The position numbers and the translations under genes were made by a program. The notes below the pieces were generated by a model. The model worked only from the letters and a program-made list of their open reading frames with translations, searched no databases and was not told the DNA's origin. Positions 44,695 to 52,448 of a stretch of 64,000 nucleotides of DNA are shown piece after piece (position 1 is the stretch's first letter; every line of letters begins with the position of its first letter). The stretch comes from Autumnicola musiva (GTDB taxonomy: Bacteria > Bacteroidota > Bacteroidia > Flavobacteriales > Flavobacteriaceae), in NCBI RefSeq assembly GCF_031846585.1, contig NZ_JAVRHK010000001.1, forward strand, positions 186,001 to 250,000. The letters are read 5' to 3'.

Positions 44695-45299
44695 TGAAAC
44701 TCCTTCTAAAGAGCGCCTCCTATATTTTTCACCCCTTATGGATGCCATTTGCAGGAAGCCTCCTGTATTTCGTGCTTAGCCCTAGGTTTTTCCCTTTAGA
44801 ACTAATCAAAGCAAAATTACTGGCCATTGCAATAATTACCCTTTTTATTCCTGTGGTCTTTTACTTCCTGTTGAAAAATCTGGGAAAAGCAAATTCTCCT
44901 TTCCTGCCGGATGTACGGGAACGTAGATGGCCACTACTATTCCACGTTTTGCTTACAATAATGGTGTTATATCAAATTTTAAATATCTATAACTATCCGG
45001 CTCTATATTTCTATTTTGTTGGGATTCTCTTTTCAAGCCTTACATGCCTAATTTTAGCCTTTTTCCGTGTAAAAGTTAGCTTACATCTTGTTGGCCTATC
45101 CGGATTCACTATGTTTATCATAGCCCTGGGGGTTCATTTTCATCTAAATTTAATCTACAGCATTGCTTTTCTGATAACTGCACTTGGACTTACGGCCTCC
45201 TCCCGCCTATATTACAGAGCCCACTCCTTTCTGGAGTTGATACTTGGTTTAATTATAGGTTTTCTGCCACAGCTTATCGTTCTAAACTACTGGTTATAA
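44694..45299 (+). CDS. PAP2-like integral membrane protein
   Basis: A 201-residue membrane protein with about six helices. The late segment ASSRLYYRAHSFLELILGLIIG resembles the SR...H motif of type 2 phosphatidic acid phosphatases, but the earlier KxxxxxxRP motif is only weakly suggested (PDVRERRWP). It may be a degenerate lipid phosphatase fold. The ATG overlaps the rpoN stop, so it is translationally coupled with rpoN. Tail to tail it overlaps the PorT-like gene by 6 bp. Confidence 0.65.
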   Translation: MKLLLKSASYIFHPLWMPFAGSLLYFVLSPRFFPLELIKAKLLAIAIITLFIPVVFYFLLKNLGKANSPFLPDVRERRWPLLFHVLLTIMVLYQILNIYNYPALYFYFVGILFSSLTCLILAFFRVKVSLHLVGLSGFTMFIIALGVHFHLNLIYSIAFLITALGLTASSRLYYRAHSFLELILGLIIGFLPQLIVLNYWL

Positions 45300-46019
45300 A
45301 ATATAAAACATCAATCCCATCTTTAATGTAGAAATGCCAAGCTGTTCCTCCTGAATAGTAGCATCACCAAAAAATGGATTAAGACTGTAATAAAAATGAA
45401 AGTTAAAAGTATTATATCCAAATGTAAATGTAGCACCCAGCCGAAACCTTTCCAGTTCCGGAACTTCCGTCTGGTTAACCTTATTGGCTTCCTGCACAAA
45501 ATTAGAGCGAAAATGGTAAATATAACCCAGCCGAAACCCTGTGTAAATTCTCCAAAACCTGTAGGAGGTTGCTGTTGAAGTTCTCCACCTAACTTCCAAA
45601 GGAGCTTCTACGGCTTGCGTGGTGAACCTGTTGGTATCGTAAGATACATCATCATCCAACGCACGGAATATACTCTCTCCGTTCTCGTCTTCCCCTATAA
45701 AAAGATTATGCCCGTAGCTATTAATAGCCCAACCCAAACCGGTACCCAATGAAATATTCCTTTGCTCATTCAATGGAAAATCCCTAACAAATCCAACTTG
45801 AAAACCACCGGAAAAACCTGATTGAGAAATTTCATCAGGCTTGTTGGTAAGAAGGTTAAATGTAAATCCTATATAAAACTGATCTTCCCGGTAAACACTA
45901 TCAACAACTGTGGGAATACTATCACCAAGCCGAAAAATATGATCTGTTTCCTGACAAAAACCATAACTGCATAGCAGAAAAAGAAGCAGGAAAGAAAGCT
46001 CATTTTTTATATTCATCAA
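45294..46019 (-). CDS. PorT-like outer-membrane beta-barrel protein
   Basis: A 241-residue protein with a signal peptide (FLLLFLLCSYGFCQ) and eight or so amphipathic strands ending in KMGLMFYIL. It matches the outer-membrane barrel group that includes PorT/SprT, a component of the type IX secretion system, by length and strand pattern (GFQVGFVRDFPL, SLGTGLGWAINSYGH, LEVRWRTST). Presence of a T9SS sorting domain at 21 kb makes a T9SS role plausible, but other small barrels look similar. Confidence 0.75.
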   Translation of the reverse strand: MMNIKNELSFLLLFLLCSYGFCQETDHIFRLGDSIPTVVDSVYREDQFYIGFTFNLLTNKPDEISQSGFSGGFQVGFVRDFPLNEQRNISLGTGLGWAINSYGHNLFIGEDENGESIFRALDDDVSYDTNRFTTQAVEAPLEVRWRTSTATSYRFWRIYTGFRLGYIYHFRSNFVQEANKVNQTEVPELERFRLGATFTFGYNTFNFHFYYSLNPFFGDATIQEEQLGISTLKMGLMFYIL

Positions 46020-46052
46020 AAGAAGAGAAAAATTATTTGCAGGATTAAATAT

Positions 46053-46086
46053 AAAAAAACATCCTGTCTAAAACTTAGACAGGATG
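46053..46086 (-). terminator. exb operon terminator
   Basis: Stem CATCCTGTCTA / TAGACAGGATG with a 5-base loop. On the minus strand it is followed by seven T's. It lies about 30 bp after the last exbD stop. Confidence 0.9.
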
Positions 46087-46116
46087 CTATTATTATTTGA
46101 ATTTTTAAAACTACTG

Positions 46117-46596
46117 TTACATATTCTGGGTTGGATCGCCAGGAACGGTTGTGTAATTAATCTTAAGTGCTTCAGCCTTTCTTAGTTCCTGTTTAATATC
46201 AGAAACCAGCCCCATATTTGTTTCTTCATCAACTTTTAAAGCTGTTGTTAAATATGGAACAAGCTCTTCACGCTTGGATTCCCTCTCCTGAAATATAAAT
46301 TGCTGTACTTCTTCAACCCGCGCAAATTTATCATTTAGCTGAATCCGGGCTTCACTACCATATTGCTCCTGATACCTTTCGCTTGGTTTACCTGCATAAA
46401 TATACATAACCAAATCTTTTTTATCCAGTTTTTCAACCTGATCAGCAAAAGGTAATTTATTTTGTACCATTAAGGTATTCTGACGCATTACCGTAGCTAC
46501 CATAAAGAAGAAAAGCAGCATGAAAACAATATCAGGCAAAGATGCCGTATTAACAGCAGGCAACTCTCCGGATTTCTTCTTTTTAAATTTAGACAT
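46117..46596 (-). CDS. exbD: ExbD/TolR-family biopolymer transporter (second copy)
   Basis: A 159-residue single-span inner-membrane protein that helps ExbB use the proton gradient to energise TonB. The N-terminal helix carries the essential aspartate (NTASLPDIVFMLLFFFMVAT, D near residue 22). The periplasmic part is longer than in E. coli ExbD. It is the last gene of the exbB-membrane protein-exbD-exbD operon, 43 bp after the other exbD, and is followed by a strong terminator. Confidence 0.92.
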   Translation of the reverse strand: MSKFKKKKSGELPAVNTASLPDIVFMLLFFFMVATVMRQNTLMVQNKLPFADQVEKLDKKDLVMYIYAGKPSERYQEQYGSEARIQLNDKFARVEEVQQFIFQERESKREELVPYLTTALKVDEETNMGLVSDIKQELRKAEALKINYTTVPGDPTQNM

Positions 46597-46639
46597 AAGT
46601 GCTCAATTTAAATTAATAATATAAAAGTTATTGAACTTT

Positions 46640-47251
46640 TTAACTCTCTTTAGGCTCTGCTTCAGATAATTTCTGTGGGATCATATCTTTTATTGCTTCA
46701 ATCTTCTCCTCCAGCGCATCTTTATCGCCAGTATAATTAGGATCGTTATAAGCTGCCTCCATTTCATTAAAGGTAACATTATAAAGACGTGAAGCTTCCC
46801 GGTTTCTCAAGAAATTGTAAGCAGCAACAAGCTCATTCTGAACTGCAATGTAAGTACCATATTCCGTACCCCGGTTATTCTGCAGTGCTATAACAGCTTT
46901 TTGAGGATTTACCGACAGTTCAGGATCGGCAGGCCCCTGGCAAAAACTACATGCTTCATCACCTGTACCTCCTCCATTATCAAGAAATTTAATTGCAGCT
47001 TCACGAAGCTCACTAACCTCTAAATTTTCATCTTCAACCAACAACTCGTTATTACTATTAATAATAACCTCAAACACATTACGCATTTTTAGTGTAGGTG
47101 GTTCCACTTCTTCGTCCTGCCATGGCGGTAGCTTCCTGCTGATACCCTTATCTGTCTCAATGGTTGTAGTAACCAGGAAGAAGATTAAGAGCAGGAAAGC
47201 AATATCTGCCATAGAACCCGCATTAACTTCTGGTGATGATCTTCTAGCCAT
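46640..47251 (-). CDS. exbD: ExbD/TolR-family biopolymer transporter (first copy)
   Basis: A 203-residue ExbD with the membrane helix and conserved Asp in GSMADIAFLLLIFFLVTTT (D16). The extended periplasmic region holds a CSFCQGP segment with two cysteines that could form a disulfide, unusual for the family as I know it. It starts 3 bp after the small membrane protein. Two ExbDs per ExbB is the common Bacteroidota arrangement. Confidence 0.92.
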   Translation of the reverse strand: MARRSSPEVNAGSMADIAFLLLIFFLVTTTIETDKGISRKLPPWQDEEVEPPTLKMRNVFEVIINSNNELLVEDENLEVSELREAAIKFLDNGGGTGDEACSFCQGPADPELSVNPQKAVIALQNNRGTEYGTYIAVQNELVAAYNFLRNREASRLYNVTFNEMEAAYNDPNYTGDKDALEEKIEAIKDMIPQKLSEAEPKES

Positions 47252-47254
47252 AAT

Positions 47255-47692
47255 TTATTTTATTAATTTTCTCACTCCTGATATTATCATTGCCAGGATG
47301 GCTACAGCAGCAAGTATATAAAAAGTAACTAAACCTGCTCCCACCCAATGCGATCCACTGGCGGAAAGGGAAGTACCATCTTTCATGATCACTTCAGATC
47401 CATCAGTTAAAACATAAGCTAATATTACTATTACCGCAAAGGCTCCAACAGCAATAAGAGTATTTTTAATATTTCCTCTAAATAACCCCGCTATTACAAA
47501 TATTACTACCAACACCACAATAACCGCCAGTACTATGTAGGCAACCCACATAAATGGTACCAGAAGGCTTGTTTGCAGATCGGCCGAGGCATCGATGGCA
47601 TCATCACCCGCCGCAATGATCCTTCCCAGTAGGATAAGACCAATTACGCCAATGACAATAGCCAGATATTTTAAAATTTTATGTATGGTCAT
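47255..47692 (-). CDS. Small membrane protein between exbB and exbD
   Basis: A 145-residue protein with four predicted helices (about 8-24, 48-72, 77-93 and 118-138) and a short loop containing DGSEVIMKDGTSLS. It starts 18 bp after exbB and ends 3 bp before exbD, so it is translated with the energiser. No family motif is recognised. It may be an accessory subunit of the ExbB/ExbD complex, suggested only by position. Confidence 0.8.
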   Translation of the reverse strand: MTIHKILKYLAIVIGVIGLILLGRIIAAGDDAIDASADLQTSLLVPFMWVAYIVLAVIVVLVVIFVIAGLFRGNIKNTLIAVGAFAVIVILAYVLTDGSEVIMKDGTSLSASGSHWVGAGLVTFYILAAVAILAMIISGVRKLIK

Positions 47693-47710
47693 AATTAATT
47701 TATTCTGGTC

Positions 47711-48520
47711 TTAAACTCTTTTTCTGTTCTTATAATCTACTAACATATCAATCAAAAGGATTGACGCATCCTCCATATCGTTAACGATACTATCGATTTT
47801 TGCGATGATGTAGTTATAGAAAATCTGAAGTATAATTGCAACAATCAGACCAAATACAGTTGTTAAGAGTGCTACTTTAATACCTCCGGCAACTAAAGAT
47901 GGCTGCATATCTCCGGCAGCTTCAATCCTGTCAAAAGCCTGAATCATACCTATTACCGTACCCATAAACCCAAGCATAGGAGCAAGTGCAATAAATAAAG
48001 AAACCCATGAAACATTTTTCTCAAGTTGTCCCATTTGAACACCACCGTAAGCAACAACCGCTTTTTCAGCAGCTTCAATACTCTCATCTGCACGATCAAG
48101 ACCCTGATAATAAATAGATGCCACAGGACCCCTGGTATTTCTACAAACTTCTTTAGCAGCTTCAACGCCACCACTTCTAAGAGCTTCTTCTACGTTTTGC
48201 GCTAATTTTTTAGTGTTTGTGGTTGAAAGGTTCAAAAAGATAATCCTTTCTATGGCAATAGCCAAACCAAGAATTAAACATAAAAGAACAATCCCCATAA
48301 ATCCAGGACCACCTTCAATGAAACGTCTTTTTAATTCCTGATGAAAGCCAACAGACTCCTCTTCACCTGCTTCATCAGCCGCAGCTGCAGTATCCTCGTC
48401 TTGTTGCACAAAGTTTACGATTGTGCCCGGCAATGTATTCACACTGTTTGCCGCATTTAGATTAACGGCCCCAAGCACCATAATCGCGGCGATTACCAAA
48501 ATAGAAAATAATCTTTTCAT
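47711..48520 (-). CDS. exbB: ExbB/TolQ/MotA proton-channel protein
   Basis: A 269-residue proton-channel protein that powers TonB-dependent transport. An N-terminal signal-like helix and an acidic linker (DEDTAAAADEAGEEE) precede the usual three helices (about 72-95, 168-190 and 212-235). The core motif WVSLFIALAPMLGFMGTVIGMI is present, with the Thr of the proton path. It heads a four-gene operon. The extended N-terminus with linker is typical of Bacteroidota. Confidence 0.94.
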   Translation of the reverse strand: MKRLFSILVIAAIMVLGAVNLNAANSVNTLPGTIVNFVQQDEDTAAAADEAGEEESVGFHQELKRRFIEGGPGFMGIVLLCLILGLAIAIERIIFLNLSTTNTKKLAQNVEEALRSGGVEAAKEVCRNTRGPVASIYYQGLDRADESIEAAEKAVVAYGGVQMGQLEKNVSWVSLFIALAPMLGFMGTVIGMIQAFDRIEAAGDMQPSLVAGGIKVALLTTVFGLIVAIILQIFYNYIIAKIDSIVNDMEDASILLIDMLVDYKNRKRV

Positions 48521-48588
48521 TACTGTTTGTCTTAATTTAATTAGTTAAAGGGTTAAATATAAAAATAATTTTTCAATAAAACACTTAG

Positions 48589-48676
48589 CAGAGAGGAAGG
48601 GATTCGAACCCTCGATACGCTTTTGGCGTATACACACTTTCCAGGCGTGCGCCTTCGACCACTCGGCCACCTCTCT
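48589..48676 (-). tRNA. tRNA-Ser (GGA)
   Basis: On the minus strand 88 bases fold as a class II tRNA. The 7-bp acceptor stem is AGAGAGG / CCTCTCT, T8-G9 are followed by the D arm GCCGAGTGGTCGAAGGC, and the anticodon loop CTGGAAA carries GGA. A long variable arm (TATACGCC..GCGTATC) is typical of serine tRNAs. The T arm contains GGTTCGAATCC and the discriminator is G73. CCA is not encoded. Confidence 0.96.
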
Positions 48677-48748
48677 ATTCAAAATGTTTAAATACGGTGC
48701 GGCAAATAACAAAAAAAATCATACATCTTCAAGCATGATGCGTTAATT

Positions 48749-49777
48749 TTATGACATTTCACCACGCAACGATGTTTCAAATATAGTTTTAAAAACTTTG
48801 GGAGATAAATCTTTTTGCAATAAATACATAAGTTTTCCAATTGCTGCCTCGGTTGTAATGTCCTTTCCGGAAACCACTCCTATCTCTTTAAGCCCTGTAC
48901 TGGTTTCATAATTACCCATAGCCACACTTCCTCCAACACATTGGGTAACATTAACTATTTTTAATCCTGAAGAGATTTTATCTTTTAGAATATCCAGGAA
49001 CCATTTGAAATTAGGAGCATTCCCGCTACCATAAGTTTCCAGGATAACACCTTTAAGATCTTTCTTTGAAAGCATATAATTGACAGTATCTTCAGTAATT
49101 CCAGGAAAAATTTTAAGAACAAGAATATCCCTGCATAAATCTCTGTGTAACTTCATCTCCTGCCTTTTATCAGATTTCCATAAGACCTGATTATTTACGG
49201 AAAGGTACACTCCGGATTCTGCAAGAGGCATGTAATTAGGTGAACCAAAAGCCTGAAAATGCTCTGCATTTAATTTAGTTGTACGGTTGGCCCGGTAAAG
49301 TTTATATTCAAAATATAAACCTATTTCAGATAATACAGGTTTTCCCTTTTTCTGAAGCCCCGCAATTTGGATGCTTGTGATTAAATTTTCTTTGGCATCG
49401 GTCCGCAAATCCCCAATTGGTAATTGGGAGCCTGTAAAGATGATAGGTTTATGGAGATTTTCAAACATAAAGCTAAGAGCAGAGGCCGTATAAGACATTG
49501 TATCACTACCGTGAAGCACCACAAACCCATCGAATTCCTCATAATTTTCCGCAATGGTTTCTGCAATTTGCAACCAGCAGCCGGGATCCATATTTGAAGA
49601 ATCTATGGGATGTTCAAAACTAACTGTATCAATTTCATGCTCCAGAATCTTTAATTCAGGAATTTTCTGCAACAGCTCGTCAAAATTAAAAGCTTTTAAC
49701 GCTCCTGTTTCATAATCTTTTATCATCCCAATAGTTCCCCCGGTGTAAACCAGCAGGATCTTAGCTCTTTTTCTCAT
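48749..49777 (-). CDS. ansA: L-asparaginase, type I (cytosolic)
   Basis: Hydrolyses asparagine to aspartate and ammonia. The first catalytic threonine is in YTGGTIGM (11-18) and the second in VVLHGSDTMSYTAS (about 87-100). No signal peptide is seen, so it is the cytosolic type I form, and 342 residues suits it. Its start overlaps the 3' end of the acyltransferase gene by 17 bp, so the two are coupled. Confidence 0.95.
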   Translation of the reverse strand: MRKRAKILLVYTGGTIGMIKDYETGALKAFNFDELLQKIPELKILEHEIDTVSFEHPIDSSNMDPGCWLQIAETIAENYEEFDGFVVLHGSDTMSYTASALSFMFENLHKPIIFTGSQLPIGDLRTDAKENLITSIQIAGLQKKGKPVLSEIGLYFEYKLYRANRTTKLNAEHFQAFGSPNYMPLAESGVYLSVNNQVLWKSDKRQEMKLHRDLCRDILVLKIFPGITEDTVNYMLSKKDLKGVILETYGSGNAPNFKWFLDILKDKISSGLKIVNVTQCVGGSVAMGNYETSTGLKEIGVVSGKDITTEAAIGKLMYLLQKDLSPKVFKTIFETSLRGEMS

Positions 49778-50906
49778 ACATGCTTTCTTTGTTTATTACA
49801 GGGCTTGCATACATGAGTAAATAACTGTTGAGCTCCAGCGCATTTTTATAACCTACTCTTCTGGTAAGCCTCCTTTCAAACTGCCGTTTCTCCTTATCTG
49901 TATATTTTGAAGCATATTTTTCATTATTATTCACCAAATCACAAGCGATATAATTAGCTGGCCATAACTTGTAATTTTCATATATTTTCTGATCAATTTT
50001 TTCAGCAACAGCCTTTAACTGATCATTTACAGATCCTACATTCTGCTCAATTTCAGTGAAAACATCTTCATTAAGGACTCCGCAGGCACTTATGTGAATT
50101 CGCCCTTTTTGTCCCATTGCTCCCTGCATGATGGAATTAAAATCTTCATTTGCAGATTTTACATAAGTCTCCTTCATACGTTTCGCCATAAGTTCAGGCA
50201 TCTTCAGAATATCGGTTGGATCAAATTCATAAGAAATGGCTACAGGCACCATTTTTAAATTTGAAAAATATTCGGCCAGGCTCATTTTTCCTTTGGCCAT
50301 AGCCAGCATTTTTAATACTCCCTGCTGAGTATGATCGCTACCATCCTTGGTGCGCCCTTCCCGTTGCGCCATCCACACCGAACGCTTATCTTTAAAAAGC
50401 AATTTCCTGATATATTCTGAAAGCTTCATAGAACTTTTCAGCATTTCCCTTGGCCCCAGCCCGCGCAATACCAAAAAATTACGGTTGAGCCGTGAAAGTG
50501 CCAGAAGAAAATTCTTTTGAACAAGATTATCCCCTATAGCTGAAGCCGTCATGATAAGATTATGGTCGTACAAGGTATAATTTAGTAATGAAGTATCGAG
50601 AATAATATCCCGGTGATTTGAAATATAAAAATAAGATTCGTCCTCCTTCAAGTCATTAAATCCACTGTACGTGAGACCTCCGGTAGTTCTCTCCAGCACC
50701 TTATCTACAGAATGATAAATCACTTTTGTCTGAAAATCCCTAATAGAACGGCAGGAAACCACCAGCTCCTCAATCTCCGAATATTCCTTCTCCGGAAAAG
50801 TAAACTGGAATAATGCCTTTACCATTGGATGCCTTACATATTCCCGTAACGCCTCCTCTACCTCTTCATCTTTATAAAATCTTATATCTTCAAAATCGTT
50901 ATTCAC
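49761..50906 (-). CDS. Glycerophospholipid acyltransferase-like protein
   Basis: A 381-residue enzyme of the 1-acyl-glycerol-3-phosphate acyltransferase superfamily. The catalytic box is YISNHRDIILD (about 94-104), an NHRD..D variant of the usual HX4D. A later block FLVLRGLGPREMLKSS and VWMAQREGRTKDGSD (about 180-194) resembles the glycerol-phosphate binding EGTR motif. It probably acylates a phospholipid precursor at the membrane. It lies between tatD and ansA on the same strand. Confidence 0.82.
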   Translation of the reverse strand: MNNDFEDIRFYKDEEVEEALREYVRHPMVKALFQFTFPEKEYSEIEELVVSCRSIRDFQTKVIYHSVDKVLERTTGGLTYSGFNDLKEDESYFYISNHRDIILDTSLLNYTLYDHNLIMTASAIGDNLVQKNFLLALSRLNRNFLVLRGLGPREMLKSSMKLSEYIRKLLFKDKRSVWMAQREGRTKDGSDHTQQGVLKMLAMAKGKMSLAEYFSNLKMVPVAISYEFDPTDILKMPELMAKRMKETYVKSANEDFNSIMQGAMGQKGRIHISACGVLNEDVFTEIEQNVGSVNDQLKAVAEKIDQKIYENYKLWPANYIACDLVNNNEKYASKYTDKEKRQFERRLTRRVGYKNALELNSYLLMYASPVINKESMYEKKS

Positions 50907-51027
50907 TAATTTTCTCTTATCTAAGCTTCAACAGCTTTACATTAAACTTAATGTCTTTTCAGGGCAATATAAACAAACTCTCTAATTGCCTCTACAGGCA
51001 AATAAGAAAATATGAAAATATTAGCTT

Positions 51028-51795
51028 TTATATTCCAAAAACAGATTTGGAATTGGCAGTGGTAATTTCAGCTACTTCTTCAACCTTTAAACCATAAATT
51101 TCAGCAAGCTTTTCGGCTATTTTCAGAAGATAAACAGGATCATTTCTCTTTCCGCGGAAGGGAGTTGGTGCAAGATAAGGCGCATCAGTTTCAAGCACGA
51201 CATCTTCAATAGAAACCTGACCAAGAAATTTATCAATTTTGCCATTCTTAAAGGTTACCACCCCACCTATTCCAAGTTTCATATTATAAGAAAGTGCCTT
51301 TCGGGCCTGCTCTATGGTCCCGGTAAAGCAGTGAAAAACTCCGTAGAGATCTTCTCCTTTTTCACTTTCCAACACCTCAAAAACCTCATCAAAAGCTTCC
51401 CGGCAATGAATTACAATAGGCAATTTATACTTTTTCGCCAACTGAATTTGCCTTTTAAAAGCTTCCCTTTGGATCTCCAAAGTACTTTTATCCCAATACA
51501 AATCTATACCAATCTCACCTACGGCATAAAATTTCCTCTTTTTGAACTGCTCTTCCACATTTGTCAGTTCCTCGCTGTAATTTTCCTTCACATGGGTTGG
51601 ATGCAGGCCCATCATTAAAAATATGTGTTCAGGATAAGCAGATTCAAGTTCATACATTCCCTGTACATATTCAGAATCTATGGCCGGGATAAAAAAACGC
51701 TTAATACCTGCATCAAGGGCTTTAGAAATTGCTTCTTTTCTGTCTTCATCAAAAGCTTCGCTGTATAAATGCGTATGTGTATCTGTTAAAATCAT
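51028..51795 (-). CDS. tatD: TatD-family metal-dependent DNase
   Basis: A TIM-barrel hydrolase of about 255 residues. Metal ligands are in ILTDTHTHLYSEAFDED (2-18), GLHPTH, GEIGIDLYWDKST, IVIHCREAF, GVFHCFTGT and VLETDAPYLAPTPFRGKRNDP, the full TatD signature set. Start ATG 51795 removes two residues of the longer frame and begins the first strand. Family members act in DNA repair or tRNA trimming; no more specific role can be read here. Confidence 0.94.
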   Translation of the reverse strand: MILTDTHTHLYSEAFDEDRKEAISKALDAGIKRFFIPAIDSEYVQGMYELESAYPEHIFLMMGLHPTHVKENYSEELTNVEEQFKKRKFYAVGEIGIDLYWDKSTLEIQREAFKRQIQLAKKYKLPIVIHCREAFDEVFEVLESEKGEDLYGVFHCFTGTIEQARKALSYNMKLGIGGVVTFKNGKIDKFLGQVSIEDVVLETDAPYLAPTPFRGKRNDPVYLLKIAEKLAEIYGLKVEEVAEITTANSKSVFGI

Positions 51796-51824
51796 AAACA
51801 CAAAAATAATTTATTTTGAAGACC

Positions 51825-51832
51825 TATCTTTG
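51825..51832 (+). promoter_or_regulatory. -7 element before the retropepsin-like gene
   Basis: TATCTTTG matches TAnnTTTG. Its last base overlaps the GTG codon at 51832, which therefore cannot be the start. This supports ATG 51847. No good -33 element was seen. Confidence 0.5.
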
Positions 51833-51846
51833 TGAAAAAAGAAAGA

Positions 51847-52284
51847 ATGTCGTCTCTAAAAAAATTACTTGAAGAAAAAGGATATCAGCGTGTAAAATTT
51901 AAATATACCAAAACCAACCATATTGAAATAGTTGCCAAAATTAATAACATAGAGGGTAATTTTATTCTGGACACCGGCGCATCAAGTACCTGTGTGGGCA
52001 TGGAAGCTGTAAAACATTTTGAGCTGATTGCCGAAGATAGTGATGTAAAAGCAGCAGGAGCCGGTGCAACCAATATGCTCACGCAAATAGCCCAGAAAAA
52101 CCTGATCCAGATTAAAGGCTGGAAAAAGAAAAAGGTGGACCTGGTACTTTTCGATTTAAGGCATGTTAATGAAGCATTGATTAATCATGATGCTGAAAAG
52201 GTACACGGAATTATTGGTGCCGACTTGCTTAAAAAAGGAAAAGCAGTGATAGATTACGGTAAAAAAGCCCTTTATTTAAGATAG
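51847..52284 (+). CDS. Retropepsin-like aspartic protease (clan AA)
   Basis: A 145-residue single-domain protein of the retroviral-protease type. The active-site motif is NFILDTGASSTCVGM, followed by the flap region and a late IIGADLLKKGKAVIDYG that matches the ILG-type strand of clan AA. Such proteins act as homodimers. No signal peptide or anchor is seen, so it is probably cytosolic. Start ATG 51847 is chosen over GTG 51832 because a promoter element overlaps the latter. Physiological substrate is unknown. Confidence 0.85.
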   Translation: MSSLKKLLEEKGYQRVKFKYTKTNHIEIVAKINNIEGNFILDTGASSTCVGMEAVKHFELIAEDSDVKAAGAGATNMLTQIAQKNLIQIKGWKKKKVDLVLFDLRHVNEALINHDAEKVHGIIGADLLKKGKAVIDYGKKALYLR

Positions 52285-52321
52285 GAAATTCCAACCGCAG
52301 TAAATATTCTTGAAGAAGTTC

Positions 52322-52396
52322 ATTTTAGAAGTAATAATTTTAGAAGTAATAATTTTAGAAGTAATAATTTTAGAAGTAATAATTTTAGAAGTAATA
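52322..52396. repeat. 15-bp tandem repeat, five perfect copies
   Basis: ATTTTAGAAGTAATA is repeated five times head to tail without a mismatch (52322, 52337, 52352, 52367, 52382). The last copy also forms the base of the left arm of the adjacent terminator hairpin. The array is probably prone to copy-number change by slippage. It reads as ILEVI repeats in one frame, but that frame has no gene character. Confidence 0.97.
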
Positions 52397-52438
52397 AAAG
52401 AAAAGGCCGCAATTTGCGGCCTTTTCTTTTATTACTTC
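52388..52438. terminator. Very long bidirectional terminator hairpin
   Basis: Arms of 25 bp (52388-52412 and 52414-52438) are perfectly complementary. The GC-rich core GGCCGCAA / TTGCGGCC is flanked by A/T runs that serve as U-tracts on both strands. It lies between convergent genes, the protease-like gene (+) and odhB (-). Confidence 0.93.
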
Positions 52439-52448
52439 CTGCTTTATT

